A stretch of 64,000 nt of DNA from Phymatolithon calcareum (GCA_977006965.1 OZ345353.1:4402001-4466000), one strand, 5' to 3'; numbered from the stretch's first letter, positions 9,819-20,790 are shown. Numbers and translations are program-made. The notes: generated by a model not told the origin, from the sequence alone.

Positions 9819-9988
9819 GCTACGATGTTAACCCGGATTATACGGATTTGAGTAGATGATTCAAAGCTACAAGAGAGTAGCTGCTGAAATGTCTCTCCCT
9901 TTCGTTCTCATTAGTGTTTCTGAGGGCGCTTAATAAATTCCAAATTCCAAATAAGACCATTTCGGGCCGTACTGACGCTACCTCGAAA

Positions 9989-10121
9989 TTAGTAGAGAAA
10001 TTCAAATTAAGGAGGCCATGAGTGACCAGACTATGCTACATTAGAAACCGGTTCGGAAAGCGAGCCCTGTTACTCCTAGGTGAGGCGCTTGGAGCTTTTA
10101 AATAAATCATTACATATCCCC
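9989..10121 (+). mobile_element. Non-LTR family A, extreme 3' end
   Basis: The sequence carries a diverged tail of the family: agagaaattcaaattaagga (the IRIKE codons), then gagccctgttactcctagg and ggagcttttaaataaatcat. Only ~130 bases remain. The 157 bases between the hAT and this fragment show nothing recognisable. Confidence 0.65.
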
Positions 10122-10126
10122 GCTAC

Positions 10127-10265
10127 CTCGATACGCACGTGCGAGTCAGTGACCCAACTTAGCGATCACTCGGTCCTCCCCTTCTGTGATGTTAGGTATA
10201 TCGCTGTCTGGTCCAACGGCTATCGCGATACGCACGCACGAGTCAGTGAACAACTTGGCGATCTT
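10127..10265 (+). repeat. Imperfect tandem repeat (two ~42-base units, ~97-base period)
   Basis: tcgatacgcacgtgcgagtc... (10,127-10,168) recurs as gcgatacgcacgcacgagtc... (10,224-10,265), including the following cttagcgatc/cttggcgatc. The rest of 10,266-10,699 shows no recognisable gene. Confidence 0.6.
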
Positions 10266-10699
10266 GGTGCCTTCCATCCGCGATTATTTCGACATTCGAG
10301 TTTGTCCGTTATTACGAGCTTGCGGGTGGCCACCCAACGTGGTCGCTCTACAGGATCTCCCCTACGTCTTGTGTTGTCAGCGTCTTTCTTATCATTCTAG
10401 TTTCGCCATTGACCGAGCACACAATGCAAGCCACTGTCTTTTTCGACAACAAGAGACACACAATGCAATTCAGATTGCCAGTGAGATGGCACATAGATAA
10501 ATCGGGTCATCAGGGAGCTCGAGTGTATAATGAGGTTCTCAGATGTTGTCTTAAACTGCCAGGGACTAATGTTTATCTCTAATTGCTTCAAATCCAAGTC
10601 ACTTCTCTTTAGAATGGCAGCTAAACTAATGGATATCAAAATAGCTTCTTGTTTCCATCTATACGTGATGACATTTTGAGAGGTATCCAATGTTATCCG

Positions 10700-11090
10700 A
10701 AGAGTCACTGCGGCGTCGCGAAGAATGAGGCCGCTGATAAGCCCGCGCGGCGGGGAATTTTGGAATCGAGTCTGTTGCTTCATCAAGCGATACTTCTCAC
10801 TTTGGAAACGGCACGATCCATTATCAAGCCACCCTGTAGAAGCAAACCAGTGACCCTACCTACGCTTCGGAAAAATCTGCACATCTCGCAGAGACGTACA
10901 AAGGTGATACTGTGCCAGCTCACAGTGAATTTCGTGCCTCTCGACGACAATTCATCGGAAGAGTGCGGGGCAAAACGGTGGATGATCTGTGCAGGGAGAG
11001 AACGTAGAGATACTCCAATATTTGAACAATGAGGACTTGCTCTAGGGTAAGTTCTGGTGCTAATAAACGCATTCTGCATTAGAAAATAAA
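10700..11090 (+). mobile_element. Non-LTR family B, RNase H C-terminal fragment
   Basis: The frame begins inside SHCGVAKNEAADKPARRG, continues with IIKPPCRSKPVTLPTLRK, and corresponds to residues ~189-265 of the 2,190-3,248 copy. It then shifts frame; the end of the element near 11,090 carries attagaaaataaagg. The zinc knuckle is lost. Confidence 0.75.
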
Positions 11091-11461
11091 GGAAGCACCG
11101 AGACCGACGAGGACATATCCTCACAACGGACAACCGGCGCGCGCCACCTGTGTTGCTCCAGTGGGCCCAGCCTGCCTTGAAATAGCTTGTGAAGACTTGG
11201 AAGACATAAACGTACGGATAAATATTATCTTGGCAAGGGATATAATGAATCTCGGACCTTCAAAATGTCCTTAGCGTTGCATGAAGGAATTACAAAATAC
11301 AATACCTAGTTCGGTCAATAAAGTTAAACGTCTTCTTCTTCTACAGATTATATTGATGGAATTGTTATTTATGGCTTTCGTCACCCTTGCAACTCATCGA
11401 TCTTCTGAAATGACCACCGTTATTCTCGATACACCAGAGAGCCATGTCGCAAAAATGTACA
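11091..11461. other. No recognised gene
   Basis: A 71-codon open stretch (11,281-11,496) shows no motif. No repeat homology to other parts of the window is seen. Confidence 0.45.
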
Positions 11462-11871
11462 GAGGATCACTCGGTATCGAAATACACTCTATTTGAACCT
11501 CGCGTGAAAATAACCGGTCCATGAGATTCTATAGATTCCGAACCATGTCACCAAACATCTTCGGTTGCCCGCTGAGCGCGTCTATGCAGCTACGACTGTC
11601 AGTGAACTATCTGATCGTGCTCCCGCGGGAAAGCTGTAGAGTTGACATTGCTTGAAACGCATGTACGTCGGAAAATGCCTCCGCATCGAATGAAGAGCCA
11701 ACAGCCGCAGCTGCCAGCGATGATTCCATAACAGTTTCTTCGCCTCGTAAAATCGGAATCCCAGCTCCGCCGATCTGGAGTAGGATGGTACGATACATGA
11801 TGAGTGTGTCACCATCTTCGGCGCACACGATAGTTTCGGTGCTAATCACGCGAATCATGTGTCTCGATTTC
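11462..11871 (-). mobile_element. Non-LTR family B, RNase H central fragment
   Basis: The minus strand reads IGGAGIPILRGEETVMESS, then AAAVGSSFDAEAFSDVHAF and the start of the next strand, then the DAL-SGQP-MFGDMV helix. This copy preserves the GGAGI strand that is missing in the 2,190-3,248 ORF. It is bounded on the right by a family A 3' end in the same orientation. Confidence 0.75.
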
Positions 11872-12000
11872 ATTTAAAAGCTGCCGACACCTCAGTTTGA
11901 TTATTAGGGCATCTTCTTGCTTGTATTCGATATCTAACACTCTCTGCTCTCCTAAGATCGCATTAATTCGAATTTGTATGTTTGTCAGGGCTCTGCATAT
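11872..12000 (-). mobile_element. Non-LTR family A, extreme 3' end
   Basis: On the plus strand atttaaaagctgccgacacctcagtttgattattagggca matches the reverse complement of the family 3' end, followed by a decayed ctctctgctctcctaagatcgcattaattcgaattt segment (in pieces) equal to the C-terminal codons. Confidence 0.65.
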
Positions 12001-13264
12001 CGTGACGGATGAATATACCCTGAAACCCTACTCACAGTGCGCTCCTTGAGCACATGGGAATATATGCAATGCAAGCACTAGTACTTTCTATCACTCAGTA
12101 GATCAAGTGAAAGTGTTGAATTCGCTCTACAGCAATCGCGGAGGTATCCATCGGATATGCCTTTGTAAAAGCAGAAAATACTTGAAAACGAGAATCATAC
12201 TTTCTCACAACTGGAAAGTTGACGGTCTTTTGCGTTGCAAACTTTCGCATTGTCTTTCCAGGTGACAAAATACGATAAGAACAACATGCCAAGAGTGTGT
12301 CTGTCCGCTGAGCTATTTTGAAAAAGAAGAGACCCTGCAAAACATTCTCCTGTTGTCGTGCGCAATTTATATTTTTCTCGATGAGCAAGTAGCATGTGAC
12401 TAGCAGCTGAGCAGTATGTAGCTCAAAGTGAAGCGCTTCATATGCAGTTGTCTTGAAGGCAAATTTTGAATATTTCGTAGCCATCGACTGTTTTGATTGA
12501 CAAGGTGTGATTTGAGAATTTCTTTCGTTCGGGATCTCCGTATGTGTATATAGTCTATAAAAACACCGACATGAGACGCCACTTCTATGATGTGTCTTGC
12601 GTCTATGTTCCAGTGTTTCTTATGATGGCAATAGATTTTCAGCCTCTGCAGATGAAAAACTATAATACAGTACAGTATTTAGAAGGACCTATTCTTGAAT
12701 TATAAGGCAAAGCACTTCCTTTAATATGGTGAGCCTTGAATTGGAGGCAGACTACAACCTCTTCATTGTGACCCAGCTTCAGACTATCCTTTGCATAAGT
12801 TCTTGCGAACGTTCATGATGCTCCAGAAGGCTCGATTGCAAGTTCAAACTTGGCGTGCTTGTGAAGTGTCCCTCGAGACCATCTCGATTCAGTATGATAC
12901 TGTAGCCGAAAATATCATTCATATCCGGCAAAAATTTCTAAAAACCACCATCCTGATTATTATAATACTGTATGATTAAACAAGCAGGGATCATACAATT
13001 TGCAGATTCTCGCCGCTTTCAAATACCCGTTGTAGAGCGGCAAGTTCCCGACAGTCCCTCAGCGATCGCGAACAAAAAGACGCAAGTAAGACTTAGGCCA
13101 ACCTTGGCCCCGCGTGGGCCATTTTCTGCCTACCGCCGCACTCTCACACCCACTTTCGCCCTACCGTGCTCCTATCTGACCGTCCGCGTTGTGTCGCAGC
13201 AGTACACGACATTGAAGAGACCGCTAGCCACTCTACGCTTCTCGAACCGAATCTGAATCGTCTC
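12001..13264. other. AT-rich intergenic region
   Basis: A 129-codon minus-strand open stretch (12,095-12,484) has no recognisable domain and poor coding character. From ~13,000 the sequence turns GC-richer; this probably includes the upstream region of the 13,368 gene. Confidence 0.45.
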
Positions 13265-13271
13265 TTTTATA
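13265..13271 (+). promoter_or_regulatory. Possible TATA-like element for the Tudor-like gene
   Basis: ttttata lies 97 bases before the ATG at 13,368 in a C/T-rich leader. It is a plausible core promoter by position only. Confidence 0.25.
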
Positions 13272-13367
13272 CTAATCTGTACCGAACGCAACCAGGTTGT
13301 TTCAGCTCACCCCGTATCTGCTACCAGCACGCTCTCTCCCGTCTTTCAAGTCTGGCTCTTGCGCGCC

Positions 13368-16034
13368 ATGGCCGCAACGGGATCTAGCTCCAGAAGAGCA
13401 GCTTCCTCGGCCGCCGTGCTACCCACTAACCACGACGGTGTTCAAATCGGTAAGAGACCACAATGTGGCGACCATATTGCCATATGGTGGCCCGATGATG
13501 GAGTGTACTACCCTGGTGAGGTGACGCGCTTCAACTCACCCGACAAGACCCACTTCATCAAGTACGAAGATGGTGAGACGGAGTACCTGGATATGGCTCA
13601 AGAGCGCTGGAAGTATCAAAATCCTGTCAAAGCCCCGCCTACGCCCGATCAGAGTACCCGTCGCCGCCAGTATGTGTCTCCAGCTTACGCTGGAGCTGCC
13701 GGGTCTTCTGCACGCCAGGCCCACCAATCTGACTCCCCGCAGAGCGGGAATGCTGATCGAGTGGTTGACGGCCCATGGAGGAAGAAGACGGACACAGGAG
13801 GTGGCTCCTCGGCGCCACGCGGGTCTCTGTCCGCGAAATATAAGATGCAACCGCGTCTGAAAAATGGGAAATTTGGTGCCCTTCCCGCCAATGTCAAACG
13901 AAAGGGAATAGCTAAAAGCGGGACAGGCAAGATTGCGGCCTCCCCAAAATACACTGAAGTTACGCTAGATGAAGGCAACGCAGGTTCGCCGACATCGAAG
14001 CGTAAAGCCGCAACCCCTGTACCGGCCATCTCATCCACAGGTGCACAGTCGTCACAAAAAGATGACGCTATGCAGGTTGACAATGCCAATGCTACTGAAA
14101 CGGCAACAACAACAGCGCCAGTGCCGCAACCGGGAAAAATCTCTCTCGCGCCTACTCGTGTGAATATGCGTGACCTTCAGCAGATTGCCCCGCAGAACAC
14201 TGTCCCACAGGCAGGGCAGACAGCCCACACTGCCGGACCCGCGAACTCAGCCTCTGCTGCGGATGCCTCTCGTGTGACAGGAAAAAGGTCGCATGTCACC
14301 ACGGGTGAAATCACAAAAGTTACAAAGGTCAGCAGTACACCCGGCTCTGATCTGATGCACGTTGAAAAGGGTCGTTTAGTCGTTAAGAAAGCAGCGCCCG
14401 CCGCTTCTGGCTGCAGTCCGACAGCGGAAAATGTCCATGCAACTGAAGCGCCGAAGAAGAAAGTGCGTGTTATGACCCTCCAAAAACTCGATTCCGCCAT
14501 GCCTTCTGCACAAGCTATAAGTGCCGCAGTTGCCGAAACCGGCCATTCACCCGTGTCGAACGTGACTGCGCCGCCGAGAAAAATGCAGCCTTCGAGTAAC
14601 TTTCCGCCGCCGAACGCACCGGTCGTCAGGCCTCCAATGGGGCAAGTAGCACCCGCCGCCCGCGCGCCAGGCCACCAGTCCTTCGGGCAAACGACGGGCG
14701 GTGAATTGGTGTACACCAAACATTTCGCTCTCCTACAGGACAGCGTGGGGGAAGTGAAGCGCGAATCGGGATTACTTATGCGCAAGGTGACTCATCTTCA
14801 CAGCATGCACCACGACCTCAGGAAACAAATGCGTATTAATGAATCTGATAGCACTCGTCGTATCTGCAGCCTCAACAACGAAGTGGATCGTCTTCGTCTC
14901 GATATTCGCAGTCTCGCAACCACGCAGTCGGAGATCAAGAACTCTATTGCGGAACTCTTCGCAATGACGGAGGATATCGCTCGAAGCATTGGGCGAGGTG
15001 TTTCCGTAAGGCCTTACAGAGGCGATGGGAGTGCATCGTACAATTCGGAACCTGCAGCTCCACCGCCGGCCCAGCCGCCTTACCAACCTGCACAGCATTT
15101 CCAGTCTCCTCCAACTGCGGTTTACTCCCCGCAGTCTCACTATGCCGCCCCTGCCCGTCAGAATTTGGTCGCTGGTCCTCCGGATGTTTCCGTTTCGCGC
15201 ACTGTGAACCGCGTCCATTCGCATCCGGCGCCAGTCTCAACCATGCAGGCACCTCAACGGCGCTATATTAACAACGACCGTAACGGACTCAATGATGAGT
15301 ATCGCAACACATCTCAGCAGTGGCAGAACCAGCGCCCCGTGGCTCCAACTCAGTCGCCGAATATGCGCGAGATTTCGCCGCTTCCACCGCCACAGCAGCC
15401 CGTACAGTCGTCTCAACAGCGTCGCGTGAGTGCAGACCGTGTGGCGCGCCCCTTGCCGCCGCAGCAGCAGCAGCCTGTTCAGCCGGAGAATTTGATTCAA
15501 GAGACTCGTTCAAACATCCTGTACCTTGCTGCACGTCAAGTTACTATTTGGCTTTTGGAAACTGATCACGAATGTCGTACGCATGATACATCCCTCTGGC
15601 TGCGCCAGGAGTCTGCCAAATGCATCGAGCGCGCTGGGTTTCTCATGAGCAAATTCCCGAATTATGCGTACGCTCAGCGGACACTTTCAACGAGTTTGGG
15701 CAATGATGGCGTGCGTCTTGAGTGGTTTGTTTCCACCCCATCGCCCGAGAATCTCGCGCTGGCGCGCCGGAACTATAACGTTTGGGACCCACCCCCGACG
15801 GACGCCGAGTGGACCATGGAAGAGAAGTTGCTGACGGAATTGGCCGAATGCTTTCATCATGCGCTAAATGAGTACGATATCCGCACTTCGGAACCCACGC
15901 TTGCAGCTTGCATCAATGTTACTAGTATGGCAGCAACTACTGGCGCCCAGGGCGGTGTCGCAGTAAACGGCACCATGCAGCAGCACGTGAACCCAGTGCA
16001 CCAGAGCAATGGCGCACCCGCTGTAAGCAGTTGA
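13368..16034 (+). CDS. Tudor-like / coiled-coil low-complexity protein (888 aa)
   Basis: A single exon starts at the ATG in context gcgccATGgcc. Residues ~31-84 look like a Tudor-type reader: CGDHIAIWWPDDGVYYPGEV, then HFIKYEDGETEYLDM and a closing Trp. Such folds bind methylated lysine or arginine on chromatin proteins. A long basic, Ala/Pro/Thr-rich linker follows, then a probable coiled coil (~457-545, from VGEVKRESGLLMRKV to ELFAMTEDIARSI), then a Pro/Gln-rich stretch. A folded-looking C-terminal segment (~704-841) has ARQVTIWLLETDHEC and WTMEEKLLTELAECFHHAL. A nuclear chromatin role is inferred. The frame ends at a TGA followed by 59 more in-frame codons of like composition. Confidence 0.85.
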   Translation: MAATGSSSRRAASSAAVLPTNHDGVQIGKRPQCGDHIAIWWPDDGVYYPGEVTRFNSPDKTHFIKYEDGETEYLDMAQERWKYQNPVKAPPTPDQSTRRRQYVSPAYAGAAGSSARQAHQSDSPQSGNADRVVDGPWRKKTDTGGGSSAPRGSLSAKYKMQPRLKNGKFGALPANVKRKGIAKSGTGKIAASPKYTEVTLDEGNAGSPTSKRKAATPVPAISSTGAQSSQKDDAMQVDNANATETATTTAPVPQPGKISLAPTRVNMRDLQQIAPQNTVPQAGQTAHTAGPANSASAADASRVTGKRSHVTTGEITKVTKVSSTPGSDLMHVEKGRLVVKKAAPAASGCSPTAENVHATEAPKKKVRVMTLQKLDSAMPSAQAISAAVAETGHSPVSNVTAPPRKMQPSSNFPPPNAPVVRPPMGQVAPAARAPGHQSFGQTTGGELVYTKHFALLQDSVGEVKRESGLLMRKVTHLHSMHHDLRKQMRINESDSTRRICSLNNEVDRLRLDIRSLATTQSEIKNSIAELFAMTEDIARSIGRGVSVRPYRGDGSASYNSEPAAPPPAQPPYQPAQHFQSPPTAVYSPQSHYAAPARQNLVAGPPDVSVSRTVNRVHSHPAPVSTMQAPQRRYINNDRNGLNDEYRNTSQQWQNQRPVAPTQSPNMREISPLPPPQQPVQSSQQRRVSADRVARPLPPQQQQPVQPENLIQETRSNILYLAARQVTIWLLETDHECRTHDTSLWLRQESAKCIERAGFLMSKFPNYAYAQRTLSTSLGNDGVRLEWFVSTPSPENLALARRNYNVWDPPPTDAEWTMEEKLLTELAECFHHALNEYDIRTSEPTLAACINVTSMAATTGAQGGVAVNGTMQQHVNPVHQSNGAPAVSS

Positions 16035-16214
16035 AGGCATGATGGAATGGCTGCCCCCAATGGCGGGCCCGTTAGCGCGTCGCCGCAGCAGCCTACCCGG
16101 CCTACTCAGGACCCTTCTTCCGGTCGCGGTGATGCTTATGCCCCGCGTGGTGGTGGTGTTCCCGAAAACCGCGCACCCGCTGGCCAAGGTGGCGTTGTGT
16201 ATCGTGGCTCTTAG
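16035..16214 (+). other. In-frame extension beyond the TGA
   Basis: After TGA (16,032-16,034) the same frame stays open for 59 codons to TAG (16,212-16,214). The residues are Pro/Gly/Arg-rich (for example RGGGVPENRAPAGQGG), like the upstream linker. This may be a former or alternative C-terminus, or reading past the TGA; a base-call error is also possible. The stretch 16,215-16,393 is probably 3' flank. Confidence 0.5.
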
Positions 16215-16495
16215 TTGCACACCGAATACTCATGGTGGTTGAGTTTCTAATCGGTTCAGCTTGGCTCATCAATTGTTTCCAACATGTTCACTTTACCAGT
16301 ATTGCGATGAGGCGGTACGGTGTGCAATGGATCAGGTTCTCGTTTGAGATGGTCGATCAAATAGAAAGTCCTACGGAGAGGACCATTTGAACCTGTGAAA
16401 TCCTCGTGGTATTTGTTTGTTTGTCTTGTTTGATTGTTTTCCTGTATGGCATGGTTGCTTGGATAGTGTATTGAAAGTAAGTCGAAAGATGATCT

Positions 16496-16672
16496 CTGTG
16501 GAGGGGCCACAGACCCGTGTGTCGGGGCCACAGACGGCTGTGGAGGATCCCTGAAGAAGGGCCACAAACCCTATGTGGAGGGGCCACAGACCGCTGTGGA
16601 GGATCCCTGAATAAGGGCCACAAACCACATGTGGAGGGGCCACAGACCCGTGTGGAGGGGCCACACACTGCT
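16496..16672 (+). repeat. LTR minisatellite (TGTGGAGGGGCCACA units)
   Basis: About six imperfect units built on tgtggaggggccacagac occur, alternating with gtggaggatccctgaa-aagggccacaaac. Each core has TGTGG/CCACA arms able to form a hairpin. The other LTR copies have about four, two to three and one to two units. Confidence 0.85.
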
Positions 16673-16815
16673 GAGAGGCACACGCATTGTGGGGACAAGA
16701 CTCGTATTCAAACTATTACAAAGCATATTACTGGTTGTTGGTAATATACGCGGCAGTCGAGGTCGACACCCAGTTACCAGAAACGAGTTGGGAGATTACA
16801 ATTAGATTTGGGGAA

Positions 16816-16823
16816 TATAAAAG
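16816..16823 (+). promoter_or_regulatory. LTR TATA box
   Basis: gggaaTATAAAAGggg is present at the same LTR position in this and the 28.2-kb copy (28,573-28,580). It most likely drives retroelement transcription. Confidence 0.7.
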
Positions 16824-17116
16824 GGGGAAGAGTAGTGGATCTCAAATGGGGGAGAGGAGGGACGGCGCGAGGTCGCGCGGGAAGGAAGTAAACACGACAT
16901 ACTCTATACTCAAATCTTGTTGAACTGTGTCCCTCACGGTCGAGTCCAAAGTTGGACAAAGAAGCAACCCAGAGTTGGGTAGCAAACGTACGTGGTACAC
17001 TTCCGGGTCGCTGTGGCGCGCGTCTGCGACAAAACGGTGCTGTTGCGGCGCGCAGTACGACTGCAGGGCCTTGAGACGCAGAGTCTCCGTGTCTCGACGT
17101 TTATTTAACAGAACCT

Positions 17117-17755
17117 CAATTCAGCAGGTTAGCATGGAGAAGCGGAGGCGGTGCACCGCTTAGAATGCCTACGTGGGCGCAACGTTGTATCGCAATACCT
17201 TCTCTGCAGCAATAAATACTGCAATATCAGCGCATATCCCAATCTCCAAGGGCTATTGTCTATTGAAATATATTGCAATTAAAATAAATTTTAGTGAACC
17301 CCTGTTTAAAGCACCGACTCTTAGGTCTGAAATGGTTTTTTCGGACGCCTTCCCCCTTCCCCGGAGCCACTCTTGATTTGTCGAGCTCTTCGGTGAGAGT
17401 TCTGCAAAGATCCTCTGTTTCACCTGATCTGAACATACCCAGATCAGTGAATTACGCGTATGCAAGCAGCGCGATAATTGTGTGCTGTGCATATGCAATG
17501 ATACCGGATACGGATTATCGATTCCGTGTTCATCCCAAAATGGATTTCGGTGCGCCTTTCTGTGCACCACCAATTTGTGTTACCCGATTTGGATTGACAT
17601 GCAAGCTACTAGATACCCTTGTTTGTCCCGCAAAAGTGTTTGATGCTGCAGCAAAAATAAAATAGGCAGAGTTGATTCACTCCAAAAGCTGAATGTTCTC
17701 TCGCTGCTATCCACAGCAATTGTGATCACTACTATTGGAAAGCACCGGCTTTACA
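17117..17755. other. Leader region of the Ty3/gypsy remnant; possible hAT end
   Basis: From 17,165 to ~17,305 there are several gcaata/attgcaat words and an end reading ttttagtgaacccctg, which looks like a degenerate hAT terminus of CAGGGG type. No partner end or target duplication was found. 17,306-17,755 may include the LTR or leader of the following element, but I cannot place its borders. Confidence 0.35.
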
Positions 17756-20700
17756 ATGGCTGCCGACTCTGGACAGCAGGCCGGACAGCATCTGTTCACT
17801 CCAGTATCACATTCCGAATTACGGAAGCTGGGGCGACATTATATTCATACTTTCGTAAGGGAAAGGGAGCGTTACTTGTTGAAGGTTACCGACGCTAATT
17901 CAAGTGGGGCAAAAATTACACCCACCACGCTGAAGGCGTCCATTGATCTTGACTTGTTTGTTCGCTCATCTCACTTGGAGAATTCGAAGGCGTGACGGAT
18001 GTGACCAGTCTATCCGAACAAGCGCTGCAGGATTGGCTCCATAGAAAAGACACTGTCCTTCTCGAAGCTTTGAGTCTAGAAAAACTTGAGAAGGCTGCCA
18101 AGACGACCGTACGAATGAACTTGAACGAGTCTGACCCCAGCTTGAGAATCATTTCTCTTTTCAGTGACTATGAAACATATCTTCGCTCGAAGAAGTGGGG
18201 CGATCTTACCAAGAAAAATCTTAAGGTTGCTACTGGGCACATTATTGATCTGCTCCGCCCACATGCTTTGAGGGAACGTATCGAGAACGACTTAGCGCTT
18301 GGCATGGGAGATATGCGAAAAATCTGGCTGGCATTTTACAAGCATGTGATGGCCAAGGCTATCGCATGTGATGAATTCGTACCTGTGCGTCCTGGTCTTA
18401 CTCCTTATGATGGCGGCAGATCGACTACAGCTTCAACTTCGGGAGAATCAAATGGAAATAGACGGCGCAGAACATCTACAGCGCCTACTGCATCAACGCC
18501 TGCAGTGGCAGGGTTGAGAACTCCAAAGGCATCTCAAGCACAACCTCGTGCGCCAGGAGCTCAAGAAAAACCCATGGACACTCCTTCTAAGGAGATTTCC
18601 CTTTGTCTCAATGTATCTGTCTATACATAGAGGCACTATATCAAGGATTGTCCTAAAACAAGCCCCGAGGAAAAGGCAAGACTTCTGAAGGAGTTGTACG
18701 AAAAGATGCGCAAAAAGCCTAAGCTGAGAAAGTTTACTAACAACGATCTCGCGAACTGGACAGATGACGACAGCAAGTGCTGTGCGAAATTGGCAGATTG
18801 CGTTAACGTCATCGTCAATGGTGATACAGGTGCAGACTATTCTGCCCTCTGTGATGCGCATCTGGAAAAATGTGCTGATACTGGTATTTATGTCAGCATA
18901 CTTCCCCTGCACGAACCGATAACAATGGGCGTGGCATTGGGAGATGCTGTTTTGATGAATGCCACAACTATAAAGCGAAGAGAAAGGCATGTATATCCAT
19001 TACGCAAAAGACTTCCAATGGCCTTCTATGATTCAGGAACGTGGAATTTTTGGTCTTTAAAGAACACATGCCGGAAGTGCACTTATCTCGCCCTCTCTTG
19101 AAGTCCATCGGCTTCAACCTTGACCATCACCTCGCTGCAGTGCGGGAGGTCGTGCATGACAAGGACTTCTCACATATAGGTTTTTCAGCTGAAGTCCAAG
19201 GTGACGAAACCAGGCTATTACTCCAAGCCAATTGGCTCGCTTGCTCTTTAAAAACAACTGTCAAGATGGGGACGCTACTCCAATTGATGACCAATCTCCT
19301 GGTGCTGCTCATGATATTGATACAAGACCGGCATCACTCAAAGAAAGCAACTACTCTTCCGTTCCGCATTCCACATTCTACTGCGATGACTGGGAAAATG
19401 ATGGCCTAGAGCCTGATGACAAGATATCTGTTGGCATCGATGACAGTGCCAGTACAAACAAACTTATTAAGGAAATGCTTCAGTCTGCACTGCGAAACGG
19501 GTTTCTGAAAGACAAGTTCCCAACTCTGAAGTCCCTCGTCATGAAACACAATGACATATTCAGGTCAAAAATGGGGTCTGAACATCCCGATAACGTTCTA
19601 TCTATGGAAATCAAGTTAACTTCTCAAGCGACTTATAATCGTGTAAAACAGAGGATGTACTCTCCCCCACAGGTGGCTTTCTTGCGGAAGAAAGTTGATG
19701 AGCTACTTGACCATTGGCTTGTGGGGAGAAATACTACCAGCCGTTGGGCAAGCGCCCCTCTAATTGTGCCTAATCAAGAACCTGAAGGATACAGATTCAC
19801 CGTGGATCTTCTTCCTGTGAATGGACAGACAGAACCTCAAGGATGTCCTATGCCTAAATTTGAAACTGTTGCGTTTGAGGTTGCAGGCGACTAATGCTAC
19901 GTGACAATGGACCTTTTCCACGGTTTCTGGACATTTGTGCCCGACAAAAGCTCACAAGAATTCCAGAGCCTCATCACGTCAAATGATATTTTTACGCCAA
20001 CGACTGTCCTACAAGGCCAGACAAACGCTTCCGCGCTGTGGCGTCCAACGCCACTATCATACTCCTATACAAATAGCTCCCTTCAAATTGTCATTACAGC
20101 TTGAATTTCCAGGAAGCCCTTACAGATAGAATTACAGTCCTTACAATACCGTAGGTTTCGATTCGTACTTACACCATGAAGGATCACCAAGAACAAACCC
20201 TAGAACCACTGCTTACAGCTTACAGGCTCTTACAGCTTACAGGTGCTTAAGTCATCTTTGATCCATTGTTTTTCCTATAAAGGTCGGCGCTTCGCGCCGC
20301 CCTTGGCTTTCCGCCAGGGAACAACCCGACCACAACCAGTGTGCCAACTTGTGCGATTTACAACGCCACACGCGCATTTTTCGACTAGCATCTCCGAGCT
20401 TTGTATTTCAATTCGGGACAAGCTCTTACAACGGATTGATGATCTTCTTTTTCATGCCACTTCAGAGGATGACCTTCTTCAAGTCCACCAAGTGTTTTTG
20501 AGATCTGCTCAACATATGGGCTAAAAATGAACGTCAAAAAATGTGAGCTGTTTATCACAAAAGTTAAGTGGTGCGGGAGAAACATTACCCCTGAAGATAT
20601 CACTCTTGATTCTGAGCGCATGAGCACACTCCTCAAAATTAAGGCACCAGTCTCCGGCGGTAATCTTGAACAATTTCTCTTTGTTTCCAACTGGATGAGG

Positions 20701-20790
20701 TCTTCCACACCTGAGTACGCTGACCGAACCATCGAATCGGCCAAGACTCTTCAAGATGTTTATAAAGAGTCTGGAAAGAGCAGGGGTTGC
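17756..20790 (+). pseudogene. Ty3/gypsy-type gag-pol remnant
   Basis: A gag-like region starts at ATG 17,756 (MAADSGQQAGQ), shifts frame near 17,992, and runs to a TAG at 18,628. Directly after the stop the frame continues with HYIKDCP, the tail of a zinc knuckle. An aspartic protease motif is present (VIVNGDTGADYSAL, ~18,805-18,850). RT follows in another frame: APLIVPN-EGYRFTVDLLPVN, then a TAA at 19,892, MDLFHGFWTF, a scrambled part, RIDDLLFHA and TKVKWCGRNI with a connection FVSNWMRSSTPEYA. No integrase remains. The element is truncated near 20,790 where a hAT fragment begins. Frameshifts and stops make it dead. Confidence 0.82.
20211..20243 (+). repeat. Short CTTACAG repeat
   Basis: Four copies of cttacag fall within 33 bases, inside the scrambled RT section of the gypsy remnant; it probably arose by slippage. 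Confidence 0.6.

Larger units (their letters stand above)
16394..17111 (+). mobile_element. Solo LTR, 718 bp, TSD GAACC
   Basis: The LTR runs from TGTGAAATCCTCG to TATTTAACA (TG...CA ends). It is flanked by the same 5 bases, gaacc, at 16,389-16,393 and 17,112-17,116. It belongs to the family whose 5' LTR is at 28,226-28,867; the second halves are nearly identical. The intact duplication with no internal region indicates LTR-LTR recombination after insertion. Confidence 0.92.

Noticed and set aside
12095-12484. 129-codon minus-strand ORF as a gene
   Set aside because: No recognisable domain, AT-rich surroundings and no copy elsewhere; likely chance.
16496-16672. CRISPR-like spaced repeats
   Set aside because: Units are contiguous, imperfect and lie inside an LTR; spacers are not unique and no cas gene is present.
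20282-20296. Terminator-like hairpin ggcgc-ttc-gcgcc
   Set aside because: Short stem within decayed gypsy RT sequence in a eukaryotic context; no reason to see it as a terminator.
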